64,000 nt of DNA from NCBI RefSeq assembly GCF_015706575.1, contig NW_024037058.1, forward strand, positions 15,335,547 through 15,399,546, written 5' to 3'. The stretch's first letter is position 1; every line of letters starts with the position of its first letter. The stretch is from Patiria miniata. Lineage: Eukaryota; Echinodermata; Asteroidea; Valvatida; Asterinidae. Below the pieces are notes generated by a model. The model had not been told where the DNA came from. It made no database searches and saw nothing but the letters and a program-made list of their open reading frames with translations. Positions 22,150 through 33,269 of the stretch are shown in pieces. The position numbers were made by a program, and so were the translations under genes.

Positions 22150-22469
22150 TACACGTAGGCCAGGCAAATATCCGCACAGAGGCGATTAGGCTACCTTTGT
22201 CCCAATGCCTAAAATCGAAAACTTGGTCCCGTGGTCAATTTGACCTGTCTCAATGTGGTCAATTTGACCTGGAAAATTACTCATAACTCTGTCAAAAATT
22301 ATCAGATTTGGACGTTTGATGTCTCATTTTAAAGTGGACAGGCGTATCTTTCAAACCATAACTATATTATCTATATTAGTTACACATTCTACGTCTGGCA
22401 TTCCGTTATATTTTGTTTGCAATTTTTTTAGACACACTGTACATGCGCATCTCTAATGCAACACTTTGC

Positions 22470-22622
22470 GAATGTATGTTCCGGCAGCATGCGCCATGCG
22501 CACGTGCATTGGTTGATTGTGGCACGTATGTTGGAACTATGTGCACTTTATATATGGGACATTAATCACGGCTGTGATTGGTCATTGCACCATGGGGCTG
22601 GGCTTAATGAATCGGTCTGTTG
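22470..22622. mobile_element. Partial copy of the 915-1124 MITE
   Basis: It shares CACGGCTGTGATTGGTCA and the GCTTAxTGxATCGGTC end with the element at 915-1124. Confidence 0.5.
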
Positions 22623-22641
22623 TCTTGTTTGAGTTTGTAAG

Positions 22642-23215
22642 TTTAAAGGTACAGTCCGTCATTTGTAATTTGTGCATTTTGTTTGTTTGAAGCAGCAAAC
22701 GTGCTCAAAATCTAAAGATGGGTGCTTAATAACTAACCTGATGAAGTTTCAGCCCAGCTTCAGCTGTATAATCTGAGAAAACAGCATTCTAGGATCTCAA
22801 TTTCAAATCAAAAGTTGCTGAATCATGTTTTGAATTGGGCCTGAATTCAGCGTCTGAGACACATTATCCCTGACCCGATTGCAGCGATGTCGCACACCGA
22901 TCCAACGAATTATAGCAACCACGCACGCGTGTGCATCGTGCCAATGCTTGCGCGTGCTTCGCCGAATATAAAAACGAACTACTAACGAAAACGTCTTTAG
23001 ACGCACCGTTAGAAGGCCTTTCCAACCGGTGCATCTTTAGACGCACTGTTGGAAATGCCTTCTTTCGTTGATTTCTTCAAAATGACAGCTTGCCAGAAAG
23101 AATAATTTCACAGGGAGTTAAGTCCCCTTACTATCTTTCAACCAAGTATGTTTTTCAACAATAATTAACGCCAGTTACTTTTTGGATAGCTGCAAATGAT
23201 GGACTGTAGCTTTCA
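22642..23215 (+). mobile_element. TTAA MITE family A
   Basis: TTAA|AGGTACAGTCCGTCATTTG and CAAATGATGGACTGTAGCT ends, 574 bp. Contains TTAGACGCACYGTTRGAAG twice. Other copies at 39980-40410 and 51802-52281. Confidence 0.8.
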
Positions 23216-23714
23216 AGTTATCTGTATTTTCTGGGGCAAGCTCCTCATGTGGCACTTTCAGTTTGTGTGTGATGATACTGTATATTACTATATTCACTTG
23301 ATTTCTGATATGGCGTCTTTTCCTCTTGCAGCAAATTTTTGCAACAAGTTTTCCTGCATTAAGTCTGTGCACGTTCCAGATTTTTTTTCGCCCCTTGGAA
23401 AGTATTTGGATGTAAGATTGTAAATATCACATATCACATAAACAATCCAGGCCCCTCTGAATTTGACCTTGTTTCAACTGCATTTTGTTTATTTTTTTTC
23501 ATTTTTGTTGTGTTTTATTATCATGTTTTTTTTTTTTGTGTTTGCTGTATGGACAGTTAATTGTGCAATTTTTTTTTCAAATACAAATGTGAGTGACCCC
23601 CCAAAAGGGTAAGCCATCTCTGTGTGGCTGCCAAACCATGAAGGCCATATCAGCCAGTCCAGGGTTGCAGGCCAGTAAAAGTGGCCCATGCCAGCCAAAT
23701 CATCAAATTGCATG

Positions 23715-23822
23715 CCCTCAAATTCTTCAATATTTGAGCATATTGTGTGCCATGAACTTAAGGGTTTGCCCTCAAATTCTTCAATATTTGAGCATATTGT
23801 GTGCCATGAACTTAAGGGTTTG
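23715..23822. repeat. 54 bp tandem duplication
   Basis: Two exact-looking units starting CCCTCAAATTCTTCAATATT at 23715 and 23769. Confidence 0.9.
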
Positions 23823-24651
23823 CAAAAAAATATGGGTGGAAGCCGTGCATAGGACTGTGAGCTTGTAGTTCTGTGCAATTTGGATGAAATTGGGGCCCTA
23901 AAAGCGCTCTATTTGGCAATGGAGAGTAGGCATCGTTTTTCAAAATGGCGATGGGCTTCAGGAGTATTTTAAAGGGCAATCATCTTCGGATGGAAATTTC
24001 TTCTAAAAGTCATCAGATAACCCCCCCCCCCCCAAGAAATTGAAAAGAAAATGAAAGATGATGTTATAAGCTTTAATTTGATGTGTGTCTCAATCACCTT
24101 GGAGAGTTGTGAGTATTTTTCCTGAATTTCTGAAGTGGGGGCATTTATCATTGGGGTCTATGGTAGTTTATTTACTGGTCTGCAACCATAGGGCTGGCCT
24201 ACGAAAATTAAGACCAACAAAATATATTGCCCAATCAATGCCTGTCTTTTTCCCAACCACTTTGATGTCGTGGCTGTGTGTACAATTTTGTGACTTGGAC
24301 ACCATACTTGTATCTAATCAGACGTTGACATCACATTTAAGGCCGTGCACTATTATTAGATAAGATTTGTAAAAAAAATGTAAGCGGCCTTTGCATCAAC
24401 TTCATTTAACTGGAATATTTTGTTCAAACTTTAATGGTTGGACAGTTAACAAGCTCCTTCTGAAATTAACAACTTATATATTAATATTAAGTTAAACCGT
24501 AATATAATAAAAATATGTATTGTATGAAAATAGTAGTAAAACCTGTTGAGAAAGAAAATGGCCAAGCTATGTGATTTCTCACTGGGTCTACGAACCGAGG
24601 GAAATTGTTTCGTTTTGCAAAAAAGTAAACACAGCAAGTTCTGGGAAGAAG

Positions 24652-25110
24652 CTAGTCCCATAAATGTGGCCAATTTACTGGACTACCTCCATAAATAAAG
24701 GCCACACTTGGAACATGCACCTAAAAGTGTAGAACTTGGCAATTTAGATTTGGACTATATTTGTAGTTTATGTACGCTTTAGAAGCCAAGTTATAGCCAC
24801 AGAAAAGTAGTCCTGCATTTTTCAGACGTCTGTTTTTGGTGTAATTTCCAGGTTTGTTTGCACATGTTTGCGTGTCTAAATTCCGACACGAAATTACACA
24901 AGAAAATAGACGTAGACCTGCAAAATGCACGACTCCTTGTCTATCGCTATAAAGCATGCGAGTGTGTTTCTGAAGCGTAAATACACTTACAAATATAGTC
25001 CAAATGTGAAAAGCAAAATTTGACATAGTTCTACATGTTCGGGTACATGTTCCAAGTGTGGCCCTTATTTACGAAGGTATTCCAGTAAATTGGCCACGTT
25101 TTTGGGGCTA
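24652..25110. mobile_element. Foldback element, ends CTAGTCCCATAAATGTGGCC
   Basis: About 460 bp, inverted along most of its length (TGGCCAATTTACTGGA and its complement; GGACTATATTTGTAG and CTACAAATATAGTCC-like near the centre). Fragment at 34130-34168. Confidence 0.75.
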
Positions 25111-26033
25111 GGAAGAAGCGAGGGCAGGTTCTGTCCCTTCCAAACTGGCAGGGTGCCAACATTGTTTACAGAGGCGTTTTTGTTTACAAAAATGTACTAC
25201 AGGTATTCGTAATTCACATCTGTGCCATGTGTTTTGTGAAAAAAATCTGTATGCAACTTTACACAGTGATTTTTTAATTTTTAATGGTTCGCTTGGGAAT
25301 AAGCTGATTGGCGGAAACGTTAAATGTGTGGTTTTTGTTGTTTGTTTTTGTCAGATGCGATCCATGTTTCCTATCTCAAACACACGCATTAGACATTACT
25401 CTTAACCTTATTTATTTGTTACATTATGCTAATGCATTTAATTCATTTCATTTATGAATATTTGCACATTTCATAAATGAATGGTTAACTCTTGCTACAT
25501 TGAATCTGCGTAGTGATATGGAGAGGATGCTGGTTTGTGTAATGTTAATTTGAGTAAATTTTTGCCGACTAAGTCCAATCTGTGGCGATTATAGTATTAA
25601 CTTCAAACCTAATACACTTGGGTTGTAATGTGCACTAACTATATTTACGTGCAGAAAGTCAAACATCTGTCTGTGCTGTTTTGCATTGGGCAAAATTAGT
25701 GGATTTTACTAAAAAGACAATAATGCTTTCTATACCACCTTTGAATGGGATTCGCCCATGTAACTATGAAGTATTACAAACGTACGAGTAAGTTTACCTT
25801 GAATCAAGATATTTTGCAGTGATACTGCCTTTCATTGAATAAACTAATTTTTCAACTACGTTTTGTTTCCGTTGTTGTTTTATTCATTAACCCCTACTTT
25901 GCCAGATCTTTCAATACACTCTCTGTACTTGTGGGGACCGAAAATGCTGTCGATCCTAATTTGCCCAACAAGTTTATTGATATCAGTGTGGCTATTCTCT
26001 GGAAGTCTTGTCATGCATCTGGTGTATGCAATT

Positions 26034-26154
26034 AGCCTATTCGAGGTATGGCTGACACAATAAGAGGGCGCTGTTTGATTTGGGTCAAGCCATTTGTAAT
26101 TATGTCAAACCAAACAGCGCCCTCGTATTGTGTGTGCCATACCTCGAATAGGCC
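26034..26154. mobile_element. Short hairpin MITE
   Basis: GCCTATTCGAGGTATGGC and GAGGGCGCTGTTTG against their complements, about 45 bp arms with a 30 bp loop. Confidence 0.7.
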
Positions 26155-26228
26155 AGGTTGTAGTCCATTACAGGACAATCCTATAAGATAGCACTGCCCA
26201 GCTCATCTTCACCAGCCAACAACCAGCA

Positions 26229-26471
26229 GGGCCCAATTTCACGGCGCTGCTAAGCACAAAAATTTGCTTAGCACAAAAAAAGTCTGGCTTATAACAGCAG
26301 GTTAACAGCCAAAACTCCATGTGATTTTCATGCTAAGCAAACAACAGCTGAATACTAATCACGAGCAATACACATCACGTGGAGTTTTGGCGGATAACCT
26401 GCTTTTAATAAGCCAGACTTTTTTTGTGCTAAGCAAATTTGTGTGCTTAGCAGCGCGGTGAAATTGGCCCA
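26229..26471. mobile_element. MITE family C, ends GGGCCCAATTTCACGGCG
   Basis: About 243 bp, nearly a full hairpin (GCTGCTAAGCACAAA, AAAGTCTGGCTTAT, CCAAAACTCCA and complements). Copies at 32069-32343 and 35381-35624. Confidence 0.8.
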
Positions 26472-27307
26472 AGGCCAAGACACAAGTGACAGTCAATCAA
26501 TCAGTCCGTCAGTCGGTCAGGTACAAAGAGGTCTGAAGACTGGCCCTCTGGAACAAGCAAAAATATCTGCAAGCAAACTCGATCAAATACACCAAAACAG
26601 ATACCTGAAATCCAATCTCATTTATATTTTATTTAACTCAATCTCTCTTATGTACATCTGTGAGCGGTTTGCACAACTATGAACGCACACCAGTATAAAG
26701 AAAACCAGGGCATTGTATCACATTAGTTGTTAAGTCGCAAGAAAAAATTTAAAACTCCTTAGTGTTCAACTTTCCATTTTGCATGAATTTTTGTTTTTAC
26801 AAAAGGAAACGTCAATTTTGCTGAAGTCTGCTTAATCTAAATGTTAGAAAGTACAGTTTGATAACTAATGTTTCCTTTAACAGATGATCACTGGTCCATG
26901 AAAGAACATGCTGCATGGTGTGAATTGGAGCTAAATTTTTGAGGCAAAACAAAGCTTCGTAATGCTTCTTCTAAATATCTGTTGGAAATTATTACTTTAG
27001 TCCTAATTCAATCCATGCATAGCAAATTCCAACAACTAGGTTATTAAATCTTTAGAACACAACTCAGGTGCATCAGTAAGTTGCTCCAGCAGTTTGTATT
27101 AAACATCAGATGAAAGTATGTTGTACGAAGTTACCAAGCGTGTGACTGTTTGAACTGACTGCTGTGATTCTTTTCACATTCAACACACACATAGGTATTA
27201 AATCTACCCTTGAAAAAGGTTATCAAAGAATTGGGAAAAGCTCTAGAGCAAACTCAATCAAGATATACAGTTAAGTAGCACGACACTGGCCATGTCCGAA
27301 CTACTGA

Positions 27308-27690
27308 TAAGGCCAAAAAAAGAAAGAAGTCGGTCTCTGGTCAGCGCGCGCGTCAATTTTAATCATGCACGTCAATCTTTTTTTTTTTCAAAATGTTCCG
27401 CGGTAGCTCCAACAGCGCCCTCTATTGTCGCACCTCCTCAATTTTTTTTACCAAAGAGCACCAAGGAATGGGAAATTGCACCAAGGCAAATGATCGAGAG
27501 CACCAAGGCAAATTATGGAGGACACCAATGTTCATGAGGACACCAAAAAAGCAAAATAGTACCACACCTTGTCTGTACAATCCAAGCTTGAAGAAAAAAA
27601 AAAAAGCCAAAAAAAGAAAAAAAGCCGCGTCCCCGCGTCAATTCCGTAACTTTGGTCTGACCAGAGACCGAATATTTTTTTTTGGCCTAA
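27308..27690. mobile_element. MITE with TAAGGCCAAAAA ends, type D-b
   Basis: Inverted ends TCGGTCTCTGGTCAG and CTGACCAGAGACCGA, bounded by AAGGCCAAAAA and TTTTGGCCTAA. The interior is unrelated to type D-a. Confidence 0.75.
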
Positions 27691-27801
27691 TGCCAGCAAT
27701 TACACAAGCGCCTATGAAAGTAGATGAAGGTACTTCCAATAGACGGGTGCTACTTCCGGCCACAGATGCTAGTCAAAAATAGTGAAACATGTCTGGCTGA
27801 T

Positions 27802-28068
27802 TATGGGCTCCGTGCACAAGTACCCCCTCAATGGTAAGAAGGGGAGAGTTTGGGGAGACAACTAGGAGAGACATTCAAACGCATTGCCGATGACGCCAGG
27901 CGATCATACGAAAACGCTATGGCTTTGTGCACATTCATAATAGAATTAGTCTTATGTACTTCACGCTTCACTTGTGCGAACCAGTACACGCATGCGTTGT
28001 GTCCCGCCCACTGGGATCTCAAAAGTGGTAAAAAAACGCCCTCTCTCGTTCACGTACGGAGCCCAATA
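27802..28068. mobile_element. MITE, TATGGGCTCCGTGCAC family
   Basis: Inverted ends TATGGGCTCCGTGCACAAGT and ACGTACGGAGCCCAATA. The interior is shared with 44276-44621. Confidence 0.7.
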
Positions 28069-28162
28069 GGAACTAGTCCAAAACGGGTTGGCTCACTGCT
28101 GGCTTTCAGAGAGCCAGCACTGTGATGATATTGGACCATGTACATGTAGTTAGACTAGGGAT

Positions 28163-28572
28163 ATCAGTCCTTCTGATTTGAAAATCACAGGTGTGTGGAA
28201 AAACGCACACCCGGATTTTTCTAGGAGTGTGATTTTTCTAGGCGTGTGATTTTTCTAGGCAGGTGATTTTTCTAGGCGTGTGATTTTTCTAGGCATGTGA
28301 TTTTTCTAGGTGTGTGAGTTTGTGGTCCAAGCTGGGACTGAACAATCTGGTATTTTTTTCATAATATTCATCTTGGTTTACAATAAAGCCGTTTTCTCTT
28401 CACCGACATACTTTATTTTCACAAATTACAAAGTATAATTATGCCGTAAATGTATGCCGAGGTGTGCGGTGCTGAGGGATTCAGGCGTGTGATTATTCGC
28501 ACTTCTCAGGAAGCATTTAGGCGTGTGATGGCGTGGGGGTGTGATCGCACACCTCGAAACAGAAGGACTGAT
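28163..28572. mobile_element. TIR element containing a 17 bp minisatellite
   Basis: ATCAGTCCTTCTG and CAGAAGGACTGAT ends. The interior is rich in GTGTGA and holds the tandem array at 28215-28317. Confidence 0.6.
28215..28317. repeat. 17 bp minisatellite GTGTGATTTTTCTAGGC
   Basis: About six units with changes at one or two positions. Confidence 0.9.
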
Positions 28573-28637
28573 CGGATCTTTTAAGCGTCAGTTTTTAGTC
28601 ATTCAGCCACAAGATAAAGTCATGAATCAACCACTAG

Positions 28638-28843
28638 CAGTGTTTTAGTCGAGTCCATCACAAGTCCCTGCAAGTCCATCACATCGTACATACGAACATG
28701 TACAACGTAAGTCCTTCAGCCTCAAGTCAAGTCACTAGCTATTCGAAAGCATTCCTTTGTCATTGTTCATCCAGTTACTTGTGACTGGACTTTATATGAA
28801 AGGACTTGTGACTGGACTTGTGATGGACTCGACTTCAACACTG
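28638..28843. mobile_element. Simple copy of element family H
   Basis: CAGTGTTTTAGTCGAGTCCA and TGGACTCGACTTCAACACTG inverted ends, flanked by CCACTA on both sides (likely target duplication). It has only a few AAGTCCATCAC units. Confidence 0.75.
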
Positions 28844-29288
28844 GCCACTACCGGTAGTTGATCAAATTTGCTCTTAATGAAACAGATGCTGAAAAAAAAC
28901 CTAAACCAAGAAAAACCCACGTCACTTGGTCTTGACTGGAGGTACCCATTCGTGGATCTTCTTTGGCGTGGTGGTGCTGGGCACGTAGCATGAGCTGGTT
29001 CCTGATTGGTTGTAGGTGTGCTCTGCCAGAAATTTACGGGGCGTTGGAGGGACCTTGGTGGGCGGGTCATCTGTCATCTGCTGAAGCCAGCGGTGCCTGC
29101 CAGAAAAAAAAATTATGGAAGCCCCCTTTTGACTTTTTGCTGTCGGAATCATTTTTGAAAATTTTAAAGAATGCCTCACAAACAAGGAAACTCTAAACAA
29201 AACATTTTTTTGGAAGGTGGGGGGCCTTAATGTTTATTTTTTTGAAAGGAAACAAGATTTGAGGACCTTAGACAATATTAGCACCCTT

Positions 29289-29311
29289 GATTTGATTTGA
29301 TTTGATTTATT
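29289..29311. repeat. TTTGA microsatellite
   Basis: TTGATTTGATTTGATTTGAT run. Confidence 0.85.
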
Positions 29312-30168
29312 TCCAAACATCACAAATTTACTTCATTATATCTTTAACAATGACAATTTTAGCGGGATATATAAAATCAGATGATGTATGAAAAGGTTGG
29401 TAAAAAGCTGAAATGTTTTGAAAAATTGTTCTCAATTAAAAAAAAAATAGAGAGAAAATCTATCACTTTGATAAAGAAAAAACAGTAAATGAAAACCAAC
29501 TTTGCGATTGACATGAACAGTACTTCATGAACACATTTGACATATCCCAGCGGGATATCACACAACGCATCTCACATTAACCAATTTTATCTCACATTTA
29601 GTCAATATTCAGAAGGATATTTTGCACCCTTTAAAACCCTGTGGTCAGTTTCAGGTGAAGGGATATGATGTGTTAAAGTAACTGAGTCGCTCAGAGAGCA
29701 CTTGAAGGGTGCTTAAAACTCTAAACCTGCTCAATCCAACAGGATCCAACTATTTTACATATCCGTTGGGTCCTGTTGGAGAGAGCAGTAGACCCCTTGT
29801 ATATAATCCTGTTGAAATCTGTTGGATTCAGCAGGCAACTGAAAACATTCAGAGTTTTAATCATAGTTTTAATTACTGGACTTGGTGTATTGGTCCTACA
29901 CTGTACTTCAAACCCTGTGTGTGTAATTTTAGTCACTGGCTTACCATTCTGGTGGTACCATGCTGGCATCTAAGTTCCAATACTTGTCCTTTCGGTATTC
30001 CACCCAGCGATTACGTCCTGTGAATGTGATGGGTGGAAAGCAACCAGATCATTATGACACAATAACCATGGTAACGATGTCAACAAGAGAGTTGCTGTGT
30101 CTTTACAAATCAATCACCAGTTAACCAGTCTCAAGTCACGTCACTTCTTTTTCTTCATTCATTCATTT

Positions 30169-30330
30169 TCATGCTGACTTGATGAGTTGAGCCCAACTGT
30201 CCCTGTCGAGCATAGTGTTGGAAAGAGATGGACCACTCAAACCAGTTTCTAGCTCGATGGATGTTTTCAGGGTCATGTTGGGACGACCTTTTCGTCGAGG
30301 GGCTTCAGGATTCCAGAGGAGAACTTGACT
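30169..30330 (-). mobile_element. LINE ORF2 C-terminal fragment
   Basis: On the minus strand LLWNPEAPRRKGRPNMTLKT then DRDSWAQLIKSA-stop. The pattern W-x-P-x-G/A-x-R-x-x-GRP, a spacer, then DR-x-x-W-x-x-L matches the tail found after the reverse transcriptase of many non-LTR retrotransposons. No RT domain remains. Confidence 0.6.
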
Positions 30331-30363
30331 AGCTGGCAAGTTCTCCTCTGGAATCCTGAAGCC
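30300..30363. repeat. 27 bp-arm perfect inverted repeat
   Basis: GGGCTTCAGGATTCCAGAGG and onward, against its complement 10 bases later. It overlaps the start of the LINE fragment. Confidence 0.85.
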
Positions 30364-30432
30364 CGTCATGTCACAAGCTACTAAAATGAACTGTGACAAA
30401 GACAGTCCTGTGTCACTGTTTGACATGTTTGT

Positions 30433-30700
30433 ATGCGGGGATCAGGTTGGCGTAGCGGCACTTTCCTCGCCTTCAAACCGCTGTGACACGGGTTCGAGTC
30501 CCTACTTGGCCAATATGTGGATTGGGTTTTCAGTCTCTACCTGATTCCGTGGGTTTTCCCCTGGAATATCATTCTGGGGTTTTCCTCCCACCACTAAATC
30601 TGTAATGTCCTTCCACATCATCTATCAAGGGGCCCCACCGGAAATAAGTCGAAAGACTTTCCTGGGCTGTCACGGCCACTTGACGAATAATCAGAAACAA
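30433..30700 (+). mobile_element. tRNA-derived SINE, family epsilon
   Basis: Box-A-like GGTTGGCGTAGCGGCA, box B ACGGGTTCGAGTCCCTAC, then GTGGGTTTTCCCCTGGAATA and TTTCCTGGGCTGTCACGGCC. Confidence 0.75.
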
Positions 30701-30944
30701 ATTACAATCAAACCTGACTTGTGATTTGATGTTGTGACTGACTCGTGATGGACAGTGGTTTACAACAAAGCAAAATGTTCACAGAGTATAACTAGCCCTG
30801 CTAGGCCTGCTGTACATCATTCTGCATTTAGTACCCAAGTTTGCAAGGAAACGCCACACGCTGCATTTAAAAAAAATAAAAATAGTTTTAAAAAGGATAT
30901 CTTCTGTTTCATGCCCCACCCAACAAAATTTCTGAGGAAAGCAA

Positions 30945-31230
30945 ATTCTTCGTAAGAAGGAATTTGCGTCGGGGTGATGTAAATTCAATATTGAGTATTG
31001 CCCTTCACTGGCCTATTTTATAAACACTGTATACTTAGTGTTGTCCCGAGTGATTGTGGAAAAAAAATTTACAAACTACTCAGATGGGACTCGAACCTAT
31101 GACCTCCTGCTTACCAGTGAAGACATCTTACCACTCGACCACTGAGTTTGCCAGTGCCGGCTGCTTCAAATCTGATATAGCAGTGGGTACTGACTCTTCA
31201 TAAGATGGAATTTGAGTTGGAAATATGTAA
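30945..31230 (-). mobile_element. SINE alpha, reverse orientation
   Basis: On the minus strand: ATTCCATCTTATGAAG, AGTGGTCGAGTGGTAAGATG, AGGTTCGAGTCCCATC, GTATACAGTGTTTAT, ATCACCCCGACGCAAATTCC. Full-length with the terminal direct repeats. Confidence 0.85.
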
Positions 31231-32068
31231 ATTCCATAACGGGTTTTGAGTAGACCCAGTAACTGTGGCGCTAGAACTCCTTTTTTAAATTTTTGTCTTT
31301 GGTCGCTAGTATGACCGACCGAACAAAAAAAAAGGGAAAAAAGAAGAAGAGTTTTAGCACCCCAGTTACTTGGTCTAGGTTATGTGTAAATGTGATAATG
31401 CAATTAGACCTACCTTGAAAATATTTATCATTCTCGAAATATTTATTCCCAAATTTGTCAGAGCCGACAAGAACTCCCATCTTAAGTGGATCATCTCCTC
31501 TGAAATGAAAAAAAAAATAAAATAAATAAATTTAGACTTTTTTAATACCATAATGCAACATTATTGAAATACTGCCAATAAACTCCAGTGAAATGAAACA
31601 AGGAATGATATTGAGAACTTCTCGGCTTTCGAAAAGTAAGATTGGTTAAATCCCAGCCCCAAGAAATATATGGTGCGAACCATCCTAACACTGCAATGCT
31701 TTATCCAAATATGTTCACTTTGACCTCAACTGACTGAAATCTCATGCAATCCATGAAATGCTTGCTGATACTGTGGTGAATCAAACATCATTCGCTGAAC
31801 TCATTCTTATGAAAATAAATAAGATCAGATTCAATTTAATTCTATCCAATCTCGGGAAATTCCATATTAACATTTAAGAATTTCTGTAAAACTGATAAAT
31901 TCTGATAAACCATCATTATCTTTACTTACGTACCCAACTAAAAGGGTGTCAGCAAATTATTTTCAATTTTTTTTTGGGGGGGGGGGACATTTTCAAAGGG
32001 TTCATTTGCACTTTGAAATAAAATCGGAAAATCACGCCGAAATATTTTTTCTGCTAACTTTGTAAACA

Positions 32069-32343
32069 GGGCCCAATTTCACGGCGCTGCTAAGCACACA
32101 ATTTTCTGCTAACAGAGCCTTCGTCTATTTCATGGAGACCGTAAGCATAAGCACAGCAAAAGGCACGCTTACTTCCGAGAAAAAATTGCTTAACTTAGTG
32201 ACGTATCAATAGAAATCTCCATGCGTGCGTGACCGTTAGCACGTCCACGCCGTGAAATAGTGCTTAAGGTTAGCAAATTTTTCTGCTATATGCTAAACAC
32301 AACTTTTCTGCTAACTGTTAAGCAGCGCCGTGAAATTGGGCCC
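32069..32343. mobile_element. MITE family C
   Basis: GGGCCCAATTTCACGGCGCT and AGCGCCGTGAAATTGGGCCC ends. Interior diverged from the other copies. Confidence 0.8.
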
Positions 32344-33215
32344 AGGAAGATAAACTCGTGATTTATGAATGGAATTGTTTAGAACTTGTTAAAACTGTGG
32401 CTTAAGCTATACTAGGCACTACAGGCGAAAAATCAAAGTGCGCCACGTTGGGGGCCGAGCCACGTGTCGTTAGGCCTTAGGGTACAATTTTAGGCCCAAG
32501 AAAAATAAAAGAAAGCAAACATTTCAAATTTTGTAAGAAAATGAACAAAAATATTATTATTCATAATACAAAACTACAAAAAAAAGACAGCCCTAATCAA
32601 CTGCTAAATTGTATAATAGTTAATTACACTTTGACTTATTGATTGTAAAACATCATTCCAAATTCCAAATTTACAAAGTTATGGTCTATAGCGCCCTCTA
32701 TAGTTGGCCTGCATTCACGTTAGCAGGTTAGTTAAACTTTGCAAGTTTGCAGGCCAAAACTACTACAATTCCATTAAAAATGTACCAGAATCTTTCACTA
32801 GGATGTTGCATTATTCCAATAATTTCTTTATTACCGTAACAATTTCCAGAAACTGGCCATTAGGCCTCCATTTTCGCGATAAGTTTGAAAAGCACGGCCA
32901 ACCATCGATCGATAGCTGAACGCCATCTTGATTTTGTCCCAGATCAAAAAGAATTGGAGGTCAAAGGGCAAACTAAAGGTATAAACCGCAAAAGACGCAA
33001 ACAAGGATCCTCATTGTAAACCTTAATAAATTGATAATAATAGTGACAGTTTCTCTCAAGTTTTAAAACAGTAGATTTTTTAAACACAGTATTAGTACTT
33101 TAATGCTATTTTTATTTGTTTTGGGCAAGGATTTAATGACTTTGATGGTGAAAATTGTGGTGCATTTGTTAGTAGATTATTTTGTCTGTTTTTATTTCCA
33201 TACCTGTTCAAGAAC

Positions 33216-33269
33216 ATGGCGGGGAGTTCAAAAGAAGTTCTCGCTCGCTCATTCAAGAAAAGATTGCAG
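33216..33269 (+). CDS. HAUS7: HAUS7 exon 1 (start)
   Basis: An 18-codon first coding exon beginning MAGSSKEVLA, with donor CAG|GTAACT. It was chosen because its end joins exon 2 in phase 0 and restores the conserved KLKDLNCPF-like sequence. Confidence 0.85.

Larger units (their letters stand above)
30105..30755. mobile_element. Family H copy broken up by nested insertions
   Basis: AGTCTCAAGTCACG at the left, CATGTCACAAGCTACTAAAA in the middle and GACTCGTGATGGACAGTGG at the right, split by a LINE-tail/hairpin segment (30169-30363) and a SINE (30433-30700). Confidence 0.5.
21801..33215. other. DSTYK-HAUS7 intergenic region
   Basis: No supported gene. Nearly all recognisable content is mobile DNA, listed separately. 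Stretches 23220-24650, 25110-26030, 26475-27300, 28850-30100 and 31230-32065 show only AT-rich sequence, short tandem repeats and homopolymers. Confidence 0.7.

Noticed and set aside
27393-27782. 129-codon frame with Lys-rich stretch
   Set aside because: It lies across a MITE (27308-27690) and its poly-A tracts.
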